NCBI GenBank assembly: GCA_014526335.1
Contig: JACTAT010000321.1
Coordinates: 535,438-599,437 of the forward strand
DNA from: Chrysaora quinquecirrha
Lineage: Eukaryota > Cnidaria > Scyphozoa > Semaeostomeae > Pelagiidae
Length of the DNA: 64,000 nt
Direction of reading: 5' to 3'
Below are positions 32,268 to 44,608 of the stretch, piece after piece; positions within the stretch are counted from its first letter, which is position 1, and every line of letters starts with the position of its first letter. The translations under genes and the position numbers were made by a program. The notes beneath the pieces were generated by a model. That model was not told where the DNA came from, did not search any database, and saw only the letters and a program-made list of their open reading frames with translations.

Positions 32268-32300
32268 AGATTCAGATTCAGATTCAGATTTTTTATTTAT
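32268..32300 (-). repeat. 3' microsatellite tail of the LINE
   Basis: On the minus strand the element ends AATAAATAAAAAATCTGAATCTGAATCTGAATCTT, that is a (TCTGAA)-type tail of about four units. Such short tandem tails mark the 3' ends of CR1/L2-related LINEs. Confidence 0.75.
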
Positions 32301-32579
32301 CAATAAATCCTAATTACAATTCTACGAAATTACAATACAATTACAATTTACATGCATACAAAAAGTTATACAGTGTAAACATTACAGAATTGCAATTAAG
32401 ATTAACTGATTAAGGAGGAGCTCTCTAAATAGGTTAACTAATCGAGAGAGAGCCCCCCCATAAAAATTTTAACTAACATATTTCCTTATAACGTAATCAA
32501 AATTAAACCAGGTGTTTCACAAAGTGACTAACAAAATTAGTATTAAGAGCATATTTAATTCAAGTCTAAAAGCAAATTT

Positions 32580-34009
32580 TGCCGAAAAGTTATAAATTCG
32601 AGTCAATCATGTGAGATTTCAATTTAGAACGGAAAACAGAGATTGAACTTGCCACACAAGTGAATAGAGGAAGAGTGTTCCAAAGTTTAGAACCAAAATA
32701 TTGAATCGTTTGAAGGCCATACCTAGTGGTATTTTTAAGAGACTTGAAGAGGTCACCTCTGGTTGCCTGACGAGTTCTAATCTTATGGATAGCTGTGTTT
32801 GGTTGAACGTAATTGTGGAAGTAAGATGGAGATAATTTATTGATTGCTTTGTAAACAAAAGTTACGATATTATGGTTCAGAATGTCCTCAAGTTTAAGAA
32901 TTTTCAGAGAATGAAAAATTGGCGCATATAGAGCTGAGAATGGTTCAAATTTGATACAGCATAGAACTTTCTTCTGTAATCGAAATAATGGAGTTAGGTA
33001 AGATTCATAGGTAAGACCCCAGGCTATGATGCCATAAACAAAGGAAGGAAGAGAATAACGAGTTGTACAGACAAATGAGTGTAGAAATTGGACAATAATG
33101 CCGTACCTTAAAGAAAATGCCAGACATTCTAGATAGTTTTTTACAAAGCTCAGCTATGTGATATTTCCAAGTTAGATGCTCATCCATCCGTACCCCTAAA
33201 AACTTTACATAATTGGTTCTTCGGACAACCTGTTTACCAATTCTAAGTTGGAAATCTTCAGTTAATTTCTTGTAAGGTGAATGAAACAACACAAAGTTCC
33301 TCTTTCCTATATTGAGAGCAAGCTTGTTTGAGTCAAGCCATAATTTTACTTTCTTCAACTCTTTGTTAACTTTCCTCATAAGCAATGTAAGATTTTCAGA
33401 TTCACAATAAATGTTGGTGTCATCCGCAAAAAGAAAAAAAGAAAAAAACTGAGATGTATTTGGTAGGTCATTAATGTGAATAAGAAATAGGAGTGGACTA
33501 AGAACTGAACCTTGGGGAACACCACAAGAAATTTCACTTAAAGAAGAGGAGTGACCATTCACAGAGACGTACTTTTTACGTTTGCAAAGGTAGGAATTGA
33601 TCCAATATAGTGCAGTTTCTCTGATGCCGTAGTGTACCATCTTTTTTAGGAGTATCTCATGGTTTACTGTATCAAAGGCTTTCTGAAGATCAATGAAAAT
33701 CCCACAGCCTACCCTATTATTGTAAAGTGATGACTTTATGGTTTCAGTCAAGCTAATAAGGGCATGGTCAGTTGAGTGACCAGTGCGAAAACCAAATTGC
33801 ATGCAAAATAGTATTTCACAAACTTCAAGAAAATTATAGAGACGCTGATGCATTGTTTTTTCAAAAAGTTTGCTAAAGACAGAAAGGAGAGAGATTGGTC
33901 TGTAGTTAGATGTCATTGATGTGATTCCTTTCTTAAATATTGGTACAACCTTGGCTATTTTTAACTTTTCAGGAAAAGTCCCAGAAACAAAAGACTCATT
34001 AATAAGCAC
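32580..34009 (-). pseudogene. LINE reverse transcriptase domain
   Basis: From 34009 the frame reads KVVPIFKKG, NYRPISLLSVFSKLFEK, QFGFRTGHST, IFIDLQKAFDTVNHEILLKK, GVPQGSVLSPLLFLIHINDL and the active-site box FFLFADDTNIY with both Asp residues. After a one-base shift near 33055 the C-terminal region goes on (YGIIAWGLTYESYLTPLFRL, then FRSKLKSHMIDSNL) to about 32600. It should begin in frame with the endonuclease, but a one-base shift near 34015 separates them. Confidence 0.88.
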
Positions 34010-35583
34010 AAAATATCAGTGGAGACTGGTGTACAAATGATTTTTAATAACTTGATAGGGATACTGTTTGGTCCACTCGCCTTACCAAGTTTTAAAGACT
34101 GGATAAGGATGGATATTTCATCAGAGGGGCATGGGGAGATAAAAAATGAATCTAAATTGGGGTTGGATAAATAATCCAGTGGAGATTTGGGTGTTCTTTG
34201 GATTATCTTTGTGATGCTGCTTGCAACATTGGTGAAATAGTTATTGAACTCAGTAGCTATTTTGACTGGATCTGAAATTTTTGTACTGTCCTTGCTTTTT
34301 AAATATGAAATTGTATCAAGCTTTCCAGGGCTGAGACTTATGATTCCTTTGATTCCCTTCCACAGCATTTTCATGTTACTTTTGTTTTCTTCAAAATATT
34401 TATGGTAATAAATATTTTTACTTTCTCGAATTTCATTCACGATGCGATTTCGAAATTGCTTGTATGCCTGTAGATCATTAACCGAATTTGACAACTTAAA
34501 GATTTGAAACAGTTTGTCTCTTATTCTTATCATTTTCTGAATACGCAAATTTATCCATGGTTTATTTCTAAGTTTCAAGGCCTTTTTTGATAACTTTTTC
34601 TTAGGGCAGTGCTTGTCAATGAGATTGTGAAGAGTAGTCAAGAAAATATCAAATTTTTCATTTAAATCAAGAGCATCGTCATTCAGAAAAGGTTTTCCAA
34701 TAGCTACATAATCTTTGAGAAATTTTGCTTCATCAAAGTTTTTGTAATCATAAACTGTATAAGATGAAGTCTTATAATTTGGAGTGTTGCCATACAGCAC
34801 AGCAAATTGAGGAAGATGGTCAGAAATTAAGGATAATATGTTACCACCACATACCCTATTCTCAGTAGCACTGTTTATAAAAATATTATCAATAATAGTA
34901 GATGAAGTATCTGTAATACGAGTTGGATGTAAGATTGAAGGTTGAAAGTGATTCGAGAACATCATATTGATAAAATCATTTGTGGCAGTATGAGTTTCAT
35001 AATTTAACAAATCAATATTAAAATCACCAATGATAGCAATTTGTTTGTTTTCCTTAGCCAGATTCCCAAACATCTCTTGAAGATGGTCAGTAAACTTAGT
35101 AATATCAGAGCTTGGGTGCCTGTAGACACAACAGCAAATTATATTTTTTGCCTTTGGATTATTAATTTCAATCCAAACAGTTTCAAAATCAATATCACTG
35201 ACACAAGGATCATCCCTTTTGTTAGCTTCAAGACTGGATTTTACATAGAGACCAACACCACCAGCTGAACTATGAGAAGGCGTGTAATAAAATTTATAAC
35301 CAGGGAGGTCAATATTCGTTTTAAGTTGAGCATCAGAGGAAACTTTTATTTCTGAAAGACCTATAACTTGAAAGTTAATATTGAGGCTAGAAAGTAGGGC
35401 ATAAAGTTCTTCAAAGTGGAGTGAATGGCTTCTAATATTCATGTGAAAAAGTGAGAAGTCTTTATCTGACAGCTCCATCGAGGCAACTTCTTGAACAGTG
35501 GCATACTGTGAGGTGATATTTAGATTTAAGTTCTCATCTGTGTTATAATCAGATATATTAGGGAGGTTAGTCAGTTGTGACAC
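33961..35583 (-). pseudogene. LINE AP endonuclease and linker
   Basis: The frame contains the full APE set: FHMNIRSHS, the Glu motif IGLSEIKV, AGGVGLYVKSS, CCVYRHPS, IIGDFNIDLL and SDHLPQFAVLYG. A ~250-residue linker leads to RT. The open frame begins at a GTG (35583), so the true start is upstream, where the PHD finger lies in another frame. Nicking of target DNA is its established role. Confidence 0.88.
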
Positions 35584-35609
35584 TAACTAAAATGAAGGCA
35601 ATGTATCTG

Positions 35610-35868
35610 TAATAGAGGGTATATCAATATTTCAGGCAAATCAATTGTTTTTCATCAGGATCATCGACAAGCTGTTTATATTCTAAATATGAAATATTAT
35701 TACATTTAGTATGTATCCATTTATCACATTGATCACAAAAAACTGCTTTCTTATTGGCATTTTTGTTTCAAATACCACAAGGGAAGGGTATATTGTCAGT
35801 GGTGGGCTCTAAACCATTTATAATATTTTCTACAATATATTCATTATGTCTAGATGAAGGAAACATCC
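35610..35868 (-). pseudogene. PHD finger at LINE ORF2 N-terminus
   Basis: From ATG 35866-35868 the frame reads MFPSSRHNEYIVENI, then PCGI*NKNA, FCDQCDKWIHTKC and LICLKY. The C..C....C..CDKW.H..C spacing is a PHD finger. One Cys codon is replaced by TGA and the last Cys is Tyr. PHD fingers occur in CR1-group ORFs, as also in the LINE at 5.2-6.4 kb. Confidence 0.6.
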
Positions 35869-36130
35869 GGTTAAACACACAAACAAAGAAATAAAAATAA
35901 ACTTGGCAGGTTGTAGTCTTAAGCCTTTGATGGCAAAATAGGCTTGCTAAAACAGAAAGCGGATTAACAGATTTGGAAAATTAATTTTCCACGCATCATT
36001 TTCAGTACTAAAGGGCAGTAAAACTGGTGGGAGAGTTCTAGCAAATAATTGAGTGATTTAAGATTCAATTTTCAAATAAATAACTCACCCAGTAGCCAAA
36101 GGAATAACCCCCATCTTGTTCAGTTACTAA

Positions 36131-36871
36131 CTAGAATGACTTATACTTAGTGTACTGTTTGTCAGACTTGTGACGTTTGATCATCAGGATTGCAGGGTAT
36201 GCCAGATAACCATTTGATATTTCCTGGGCAGCAAGCAGTGATCTGTGTTCAAGCATTGCTTCCTTTCTTCTTTTGCTATCGTCTTTGGAATACATCTGGT
36301 CCACACGAATACACATCTTTGGATTCTGCCGGCAGAGGCAAAAAAAACCATTCTTCACTGTCTCACTGTCTTTCCACGAGAAGAATTTTACAAAGACATA
36401 CCTTGGTACTTTCCTGTCACCGGCTTCATTTCTACCTCTATGTGCACGTTCAATCATATCAGAAACCTTGTCAAGATCTATTTCAAGGTGTCTAGAAATA
36501 GTTCCAGCTAAAATTTTCTCAGTTTCTTCCCAAGACTCATGGGGCTCTTCTTTAATTCCCTTAAAAATCAGGGTTGACCGCATAGAGCGATTAATCTGGT
36601 CATCAAGACTGGCACTTAGGATTTTATTAGCTTCTTTCAGTTCATTAACAGAGGACTGAAGATGCGAAATTTGTTGAAGGTTGTCATTTGCCAGAGTTTC
36701 TGCCTTGACAGCAATTTCTGTTGTTTTTTGCATGTCAATCTTAAATTCTGCAAAATTGCTGTGCATCTCTCTAAGGATGTCATTTTTCTGATCGTTCAGA
36801 AGCGATTTCATTTCGTCTAGGGTTATATCTGGCATTTCAACTTTGGGCCTAAGCGAATGCAAATAGGCCAA
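36131..36871 (-). CDS. LINE ORF1 protein (coiled coil + L1-type RRM)
   Basis: An ATG at 36871 opens a 246-residue frame: a helical coiled coil to about residue 95, then the L1 Transposase_22-type RRM with STLIFKGIKE, MIERAHRGR and VPRYVFVKFFSWKDSETVK, followed by the C-terminal basic domain. It binds RNA as part of the retrotransposition particle. The frame is uninterrupted. Confidence 0.8.
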   Translation of the reverse strand: MAYLHSLRPKVEMPDITLDEMKSLLNDQKNDILREMHSNFAEFKIDMQKTTEIAVKAETLANDNLQQISHLQSSVNELKEANKILSASLDDQINRSMRSTLIFKGIKEEPHESWEETEKILAGTISRHLEIDLDKVSDMIERAHRGRNEAGDRKVPRYVFVKFFSWKDSETVKNGFFCLCRQNPKMCIRVDQMYSKDDSKRRKEAMLEHRSLLAAQEISNGYLAYPAILMIKRHKSDKQYTKYKSF

Positions 36872-37029
36872 GTTTCAGCAGATCAGATTTTCATGAAAAA
36901 AATGAACAGCTTGAGCAGCGGCAGGGTACCAGAGCTAACGTAAATATATAATAAAATTGATACTTCACCTCTTGATGTGTAAGATGTGACTAGATTCGTT
37001 AGATGCAGTAAAAATAGAACGCTTTCTGC

Positions 37030-37620
37030 CTAGCCCAATTTTAGGCTGTCTTCAACAGAGAATGATTCGGAACAAGAATCAACAGAAGAAGAATCGCTCA
37101 AAACATCACCTTCATCGTCCACTTTATTATCATTCGCACTGTCATCAGCTGTAACTCCTGCCAACTCTCTCTCGATATCGAGATGAAATGTATTATCATC
37201 AGGAACGATTGGAAAGTTTATGGAACTTGCTTCGCGGTTTCTGTACACCCGAAATGGGATATCATCGATAGTGGAATGATAAGATTTGTTAATCTTATCT
37301 GCTATTCCGGGGAGTAGCAGAGGCCATGTTTTACCTTGCTCCTCTAAAAAGCAGTTTTGAAGAAGCCTTCGAAGATAGGCCTTAACAGTCTGGTTAAGAC
37401 GGTCCTCTTGCCCTTGGTGCTGTGGAGTATAAGGCTTGCCTCTAACCATGCGAAAACCATAATCTTGACTTAGTTGCTTGATAATCTTGTTGACGAATTC
37501 TTTTCCGTTATCCGACTGTAGAATCTGAGGAGGACCCTCAACATTAAAAAGAAACTTTACCACATTGTGAACATGTGAAGCTTTTTTCCGTTGCAATGGG
37601 AATAGGCAACAGTTGTTTTA
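37030..37620 (-). pseudogene. retroelement integrase core (C-terminal half)
   Basis: The frame has PPQILQSDNGKEFVN with the second catalytic Asp, and YTPQHQGQEDRLNQTVKAYLRR around the third. There the usual V-E-R reads E-D-R, so the catalytic Glu may be replaced. WPLLLPGIADKIN and a D/E/S-rich tail follow. It resembles the integrases of Ty3/Gypsy elements and derived genes such as KRBA2. The first catalytic Asp lies outside the preserved region. Confidence 0.7.
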
Positions 37621-38800
37621 TGTCATTTGACAAAAATACGTTTGTTGTTGAATCATAATAGGTGTATACCCCCTTTTAAGTTAAATATCTATTGAGTTAT
37701 AGAAAGATGTCGAATAATTGGAGACAAGCACAGGTTATATGTCCAGTAATGTAGGACTATAAGCATTTAATTTTTTCAGGAATAAAACTGCATTATTTTA
37801 AGACAGATACCAATCAATATTTCTTAAAGTTTTTCTTTGTGTTTCAATGGGCAAACCAAATCGAGGCTTGCATTGCTGAATGGGCCTAGTCAATTGCTAG
37901 CCAATGGTAGTTGCTGCGTGCTGGCAGTCAGTAGATATTATAGTAGTAATATTGATATTAATTATAGTGTTGTATCTTGTTTTTTAATAATTGTACATAT
38001 TATTATCTCTGCAGTGAAGATTCTGATATGCCTCTTGTTTATCTGGCCACTGGATTATCTGTACTTTTACTTGGATCAAAGCAGCCCATTCCAAAGGTAT
38101 GCATACCAGCACCACGATGATCGACTCTTCAAGAAGAAGACCAAAGGCCTACTGTATAATCAGAAGAAGAAATGTTCACTGAAAAATGCCAGCACCTTCA
38201 ATGATTTATATGTTCCAGGAGCTGACAAAAGACTGCTGCCCATGGTTCTGGATGATGATGTTTCACAATCACCTGCTAGTTCTTATGGACTTGTTAAGTT
38301 TATGATATCTGTTATCTTTGTGTAGCAGTTTAGTTTGTGTAGTTTTTATCTTTTAAAATTGCAGATGCTTCAGCTGGCATTGTCTCTGAAGACAACATGG
38401 ATACAGAATCTGAATCAGCAAATTCAGTGGTTTGAATCATCGCAAATGCAGTCCAGGATAGAATTAATGTAGCCTACGCCAAGCATAGTTTCAAAAACTG
38501 TTATTTGTGCGGACCTTTAAGAATAGCAAGCATTACTATTTCCCTGAGAGACCAATGGATCAATTGTTTTTTTTGAGACAGAAGAAGTTTTCATTGTCAT
38601 AAGCTCTTGCTTCAAAATTGCATGTATTCTACACTGGAATTGTGCTGGAATGCAGTGCGCTCATTTTTGGTAACCTCTTATATTACAAAGCACACAAGCA
38701 ACAGACTGGTTATCTATTAAGTATGTTTTGTGTACGTCCTCCATGCTTACTATTGTAATTAAATTTACTATGAATATTTTACCATAATAAAAGGTCAAAC
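37621..38800. other. no confident gene; possible exons at 37837-38437
   Basis: A plus frame to 38325 is rich in Lys/Asn near its end (KKKTKGLLYNQKKKCSLKNA). A separate open segment after a good acceptor (TATCTCTGCAG at about 38015) reads EDSDMPLVYLATGLSVLLLG up to an AAG/GTATGC donor-like site. A further segment after AG at 38363-38364 reads ASAGIVSEDNMDTESESANS and a stop. They may be 3' exons of an unrecognised gene. Confidence 0.3.
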
Positions 38801-38978
38801 TTAAAGGTCAACTGAAGTGAAATGTAATATTTTCCATCTATATGAATTATAATACGCTGATTTCAAATTTCAAGTTTAAAAACGGGTCCTATGAATGGGG
38901 AACACAGGAAATGCTCCCGAAACTGGGGATTTGATGCGCCAAACCGCGTAAGTTAGAGACCTGGGTATGAATTAGCTA

Positions 38979-38998
38979 TGACGTAGAAACCAGAACAC
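38979..38998 (+). repeat. left subterminal inverted repeat of Kolobok
   Basis: TGACGTAGAAACCAGAACAC, present in inverted orientation at 44589-44608. It contains a CRE-like TGACGT core and may be a transposase or transcription-factor site near each gene's promoter. Confidence 0.85.
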
Positions 38999-39096
38999 CC
39001 GTTGTCAAGAGGCAAAAGGATCGACCTGACACTGACGACTGTCTTCAATGTAAATGCTAAATACTTAGTGTCGAAACAGTTTTAGTTCTTTATATC

Positions 39097-40101
39097 ATGT
39101 CTGACTCGGACCGTTCTTCTTCGTTGAGTATTACTGACGATTATGATCTTGAAGTAGAAAATAACCAGCTGAACAGCGTTAATAGTGTACGTGAACGTGA
39201 TGACGACTCTTTGAAAGTAGTGGTACCATATGCAGATGAACCGATCGCAGACCAAGAGTGGATCGTGAGATTTGAGGAGGAAAGGCAAAGAGAAGACGAA
39301 ATTCAATTTTTAATGCAGCAACGTTTACATCAAGAAGTTCCCGTTAATTCTTGGTATGTAAATGACCGTACTACCTGTGAATTGTTTTCACTCTTTTACC
39401 TTTGGGCTATGTCTTTTTGTTTTAGGCTATTAGCCTTTTATTTAGGCCACCATGGCTACATCAGCTCCATCTTGAGCTCTGCCTCTATAATTTCGCCTTC
39501 GCCAAGCTATAATTTTTTACTCTCTATAGGTGTAAATGTGGGTTATGTGATGTGAGATTGCTCGCTAACCCGATGGAATGCTATTGCTGTCGTGAACTTG
39601 AAGGATGTGATCATGCACTTGAGGATGAATTGGTGTTGTCTGAAATGGGAAATAAACCACAGTGTGTTACTTTACATCCAGGTTTTAATCCCTGTTGCCT
39701 TGAAACATGGTCCCTGAGACTTGCTGGGACCAGATACAGAAAAAGAGATAAAAGTAGATACAAGAAGACTGGAACAGAAGAAGCGTATGTATGCTCATCT
39801 TCAAAGAAATTAATGTATTGTTGGCATTTCAAAATTAAGTATAAAAAATGTACTAAAAGTTTTTCAAACAAATACAGTAATCAAAATATGAAGGTATAAT
39901 AAAAAAAATTAATTCAGTTAAAGCCTAAAATTCACTTTGTTCAGGTTTTTGAGAGCTGTGGCTTACAGAGAATTTACCCAACTAATTTATGGCCAACTGG
40001 GTAAGAAAAGAATTCCTCTGCCAGCCTGTGCATACAACAAGATCAGAGGGAAATTCAAAACAGATGAGGAACTGGTAGGATTCATGGATCTTGAAGATTG
40101 A
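39097..40101 (+). CDS. P2X7 C-terminal (ballast)-like cysteine-rich protein, 3 exons
   Basis: Exons 39097-39353, 39530-39784 and 39945-40101 splice at GTATGT/TATAG and GTATGT/TTCAG sites into 222 codons with no stop or shift. The N-terminus (1-75) is acidic, ending YADEPIADQEWIVRFEEE. Residues 86-112 read WCKCGLC...ECYCCRE...C, then QCVTLHPGF..CCL..W.L and later LRAVAYREFTQLIYGQLGKK with IPLPACAYNKI. This Cys pattern, the H-P-x-F...C-L..W block and the YR.F....G.LGK...PAC...IR module match what I know of the P2X7 cytoplasmic ballast domain and its stand-alone invertebrate relatives, which bind zinc. No transmembrane segment is present, so it is not a channel. It sits inside a Kolobok element, convergent with the transposase and 225 bp from its stop. 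Its job in transposition is unknown. Confidence 0.8.
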
Positions 40102-40326
40102 AACTGGAACCAAAATTGTATTTGTACTTTTTCTCTTGTAAAAACAGCAGTATTTTGACTTTTTCAATCAATTGAAACATGTAACAATTTAAAATTGAAC
40201 TCTACAAATCTCTTGAAAACCTTTCAAGCCAACCTGAATCTCACTGACATCAAGCCTACCTGAATCTCAATGACACACAATTTAGAATTATATCAGCTAT
40301 TATTACCATTTATCAGGTTTTTGTCT

Positions 40327-43300
40327 CTATCTAATATTTTTCGGGCAATTTAACACGTTTTTATGCCCTTTTGTTGGTTGCTTACAAATTGAGCAACGAG
40401 GCTTTCTTCTTTCTGCTGGACTATCCTCTTTCTCAATATCTTCAACAGTTGTTGTAGCAGGCACTTCCGTCACTGTCTTACTTTGTCTGTCGATTTGCTT
40501 TTGGATTGCAGTATCACGGTTTTGCTTTGTAAGCATCATATTCATAGGATCAGGAACACCTGCATGTAGCCTTTCTTTTGATCCAACAAGAGACCCATCC
40601 AAGATACTGGTGACATCAAGTCAAAAATTTCACCAACATAGCCTGTAAAATATTAAATGAAAATAAAGATTACCCACTGTTAGTTGAACATATATTTCTA
40701 AAGAAAATCAATGCAACCTAATAAAGGTACTTACGAAAATTTGCAGCAATTCGAACGGATTTCACTACAGCCTCACCATTCCTAAACTTTGGATAACGAA
40801 CTGATACACGGACTAATCCATCAGGCATACGCTTTTCTTCCCTTTTCAAATTTAAATTCAAGTGCACAGATGCCAGAATGTGTCTGAAAGCAAATAGCAA
40901 ATATTATACAGTCAGGTTGGTTCAATGATCTAAGCCTTAGGTACTGGCATATAATTTTTTTTTATCATGATGAAAACTATAAAACTACAATATAAAACTA
41001 ACAATAAACTCAAAGTAAGTTTTAATATGATGGATTAGAGGTGAAAAACCTCCGTTATCGAGTCTCCTCTAACCCATCATTGTAAATTAAACGGAAAAAT
41101 TTCAACAAAATTAAAGCACTTTAAATTACAACAAATACAAAGCTCACGGCCAAGCAACTTGTTTCATCGTACGACGGGTTCATTTGAAACGATTTGTTTG
41201 AATCATAAAACATACAGTAGCATCTAAAATCATCTTGTTAGCTATTTCATTGAAGTTTGAACTGCCAAAAAGCAACAAATCACATAAATGATCGTCAGGC
41301 AATTGTATCACATCATAATATATTATATCTGATACATATCTGATACATATACATGGCAGATAATATCAATTGATAATGAAAAGCCGATTATTGGCACAGA
41401 GTCCAAAAATAACAATGAGACACAATTCAACACACCTGCATTTCATTCCAATATAAGAGAATGCTATCATCTTTGGAGCGAAATGATTTAAGAGGGAATG
41501 AAAAGCCTCAATATAGCTTGTCTGAGTAGTTGGCGATGCTTTTTTTATGCCATTTACCAGTCGTGTATTTGTCAATGCTGCTACAATTTTTTCATATCCG
41601 ATTGTATCTGAGATGAAAGTATCTGTATTTAATATAAACTGTTATATTATATTTGTTTCTACAATGTACGTTTCTAGGTGTTTATGTGTACAAACCTTTT
41701 TGAAGCCACTTCCTGACTGCAATGTTTTCTTCATGAGCACATTTATTAAATAAAGGGTTGTCCAATCCAGTGTGCTTATTTATTATATGGGAAAGAAAAG
41801 ACTTGAATTTCGCCCATATGAGATTGCCATCACCATTAGGTGTAGATATTGCAGACCAAAACAGATGATTTATACAAGGCTGTATCCAATCTGAAACTTC
41901 AGCACAATCTTTCAATTTGGAAATTGACGTAAGAACTTTTCGAACTTCTAAAATATGAAAGACAAATCAATTATCAGCATTGTTGAGTACAACTTTTTGA
42001 AATGTATAGAACACACAAGTTCCATGCCAGGTTCAGCACCGGAATGGAAGCAGCAGTCTCTTGTCCTCAAGGACCACCTATCTTTGCAACCTTTCATAAA
42101 TCATACAGAAAAACAAATAAAAAATGAACTTGTATCAACTTACATTTTGCCAAATGCCATAGATCAAAATAGTGTTTTGTATTGCTCTCCTTTTCTTTCA
42201 TGTGTTTAGCAATTGAAGTATGATGATCGGACACAAATTCTTGAACTTCAAATCCTTGTGATTTGATAAATTGAAAACTTCTTTGAAAGCCTTCATATTC
42301 CATCCCAGCACTACTACCACATTCGTTTCTCTAAAATGATCAATGTTGATATTGGTTATTCATGATGGAAATTCTAGTCTTTAAAATCTTTGGTTATGCA
42401 AGCCCTTTCAATAAACAGTTTCAACTATAAACATTTAGTAAAGTGAATCTCACCAAAAAATTTGGCGGTTTCTAAACACTTGATTGTTATTAATTTGTAT
42501 GTTTACCTGCACAAGTTCAAAATGAATAAGCTGTGATGTATCACAGCACATGACAGAGTAGGCACCGTATTTGGCACTATGGCCCATACTATCATGTCTG
42601 GCATCCCCACAAATGGTAACATTCTTTCCTTTTTCCTTCAGACTTGCCAACATTCCTGCTTGGTACTGTTCCCAATAAAGGCTGATTGCTGGGAAAAGTT
42701 TTTCCTACAAAATATCATGATATATATAAATATATAAGTTATATCTTATATAAGTTTTATTGCATTATGTATTAAAGAACATTGGTACAACATTGATCAG
42801 TCCTACTTAACATACCCGTTGGTGTTGGAAAAATGTTCTCAGTGAGATGCATGCTAATCCCATGTGGTTGAATATCCTAAGGACTTTAGTGCCACTTCCA
42901 CCAGCCAATGTTATTGCAAACGACAGTAATATGTTTCCAGCTGGAATGTGAGTTCCCTTCATTTCAGGCTGGCTACGCCACACGTTTTCTCTTCCTTGAC
43001 ACTTTGGATTTGCACATAGCATTCGAATTTCTACCATGGTTCCTATGCTTTTGGTTTCAATCAGTGGTCTGTCTTCTCTGCATACAGGGCAGAACTGAAA
43101 CAGTAGTAACAGTTGGGAAAGAAAGACAATAAACTTTGGTTCTTCTCTCAAGTTTGAATCAGTTGACTGGACACTAAAATAACAGAAAGAAACATCTATA
43201 GATTCACATTATAAATGTGATAATTCTGTTCAAATGCCATGATGAAAGCAAAAATAAATGACGTTTATAGGGTAGCCCACTTACTGTTCTGGCTCGTTTT

Positions 43301-44482
43301 CTTCCATGTCTTCAACTTCTTCTGCACTATACATCTCATCTTCTTCAAAGCTTGAATCATTTTCATCTTCTCCCACTTCATTCAACACCTCATCTACAAT
43401 GTTATCAACATCACCAATTTCAGTCTCTTTTTCTGTTTTTTCCATGTCATCCCTTTTCTTTGTGTTCTCTGCTTTTTTAGCCAGTTTTCTCATTTTCCGT
43501 TGTAAATGCCTCAACTTTCTTCTTGTGGAGAGCAAACAGTTTTTTATTGTTCTATTCTGTGATGTCAGTTTTTTACAGGAATCACAGGGATATTCAACTG
43601 TCTGGCATGTTGCATCTTTGAACTGTAAAAAGAAAGGATTCTGATAAATAATTTTTTTACCATAAAGTAGCAGACATGATACTTGTGCACACATCAAAGA
43701 TATCGGGATTATCTTACCAATTCTTCATGGCAAATCAAAGATGGTTGAGAGAATTCGTGATCTATAACATCATCATCATCTTTGTCATCCAAGTCCTCAT
43801 CACCATCGCTTTCATCTTTTTGTAAAAATTCTTCTTCAGCCGACTTTATTGCCTAAAATAAAGTGTGCAACATCTTGGTCTATCTAATATCTAGCTTTAT
43901 AGTTGTCCCTTTTTTAGCAGTGCCCACAGCAACATTTTCACCTCTTTCATGGACAACACTCAAACGTAGATAAAGGATAAGAAAAAAATTACTTTGCATA
44001 AGCACTTAACATTATAAAATAAGTTTTTCAGTAAAAATTGTATACAATGGACTGAAGGGTACCGGTGAGTGGTGACTTACCATTCGACGTTGACGTCTAC
44101 TCTTAGATGTCGAAGGCCCTTCTTCACTCTCCATATCAGCAACTGGGTAAATTGATGGCACCGGCACAATCCCAATCTCATCCTCTTTCAAACGTGCTTT
44201 AATAGGGGCATTTAATCCAGGTAGGTGAACAAACCTTCTCTCGAAATCCTCAGGTTTAAAATGATTTGAGCATAAGACAGACGTTTTTGAAGCTTCCCAA
44301 TGAGCTCGTCTGCTTTTAACAAACGCCACCCACTGTCGCCTCCTTCGTTTAGCTATCGGCCTATCATCGTTGAAAAATGGTATTCTGTGCAATGAGATAC
44401 CCTTATCTACATCTTTAGTGTAGATACCCTTATCTACATCTTTAGTGTTACTACATCCTGCCACGACGCAGCGTTCGGGCAT
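40327..44482 (-). CDS. Kolobok THAP-domain transposase, ten exons
   Basis: Exons on the minus strand: 44482-44081, 43852-43718, 43622-43285, 43173-42816, 42704-42507, 42330-42144, 41944-41696, 41622-41436, 40883-40735, 40642-40327. Splice sites follow GT/AG with consistent phases. Exon 1 encodes a THAP finger (MPERCVVAGC ... VLCSNHF) with an 8-residue internal duplication. Exon 2 is acidic, exon 3 basic and coiled. Exon 4 has FCPVC and CANPKC. Exons 5-6 carry acidic candidate catalytic blocks CGDARHDSMGHSAKY and FVSDHHTSIAKHM, with HYFDLWHLAK. The C-terminus has a C2HC knuckle (CSICKQPTKGHKN). In the last exon a one-base shift near 40615-40640 separates the first codons from the rest, so the protein may end early. 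Confidence 0.8.
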
Positions 44483-44588
44483 AATGTCTTTGAGCGGCTC
44501 TTTTCAGCGGGAAATTTGTTTTACAAACACACTAGTTCTTCTGGAACCACCAGCTTCAGTATGTTTATGGCTTGCTCAGATTTTTGGT

Positions 44589-44608
44589 GTGTTCTGGTTT
44601 CTACGTCA
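44589..44608 (-). repeat. right subterminal inverted repeat of Kolobok
   Basis: Inverted copy of the 20-bp block at 38979-38998; it lies just upstream of the transposase start. Confidence 0.85.

Larger units (their letters stand above)
32301..36950 (-). mobile_element. nearly full-length LINE (CR1/L2-like), minus strand
   Basis: In order on the minus strand: ORF1 (36871-36131), PHD finger (about 35868-35610), endonuclease (35583), RT (to about 32560) and the microsatellite tail at 32268. All conserved enzyme motifs are present. A TGA in the PHD finger and frameshifts near 35590, 34015 and 33055 are the visible defects. The 5' boundary is not precise. Confidence 0.8.

Noticed and set aside
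36190..36659. Several plus-strand ORFs up to 128 codons
   Set aside because: Antisense shadows of LINE ORF1.
37837..38325. 162-codon plus ORF with hydrophobic N-terminal part
   Set aside because: The hydrophobic start is AT-rich intron-like sequence, and other frames compete over the same stretch; listed only as possible exons.
43306..43644. Ser-rich 112-codon plus ORF
   Set aside because: Antisense of the acidic exon 3 of the Kolobok transposase.
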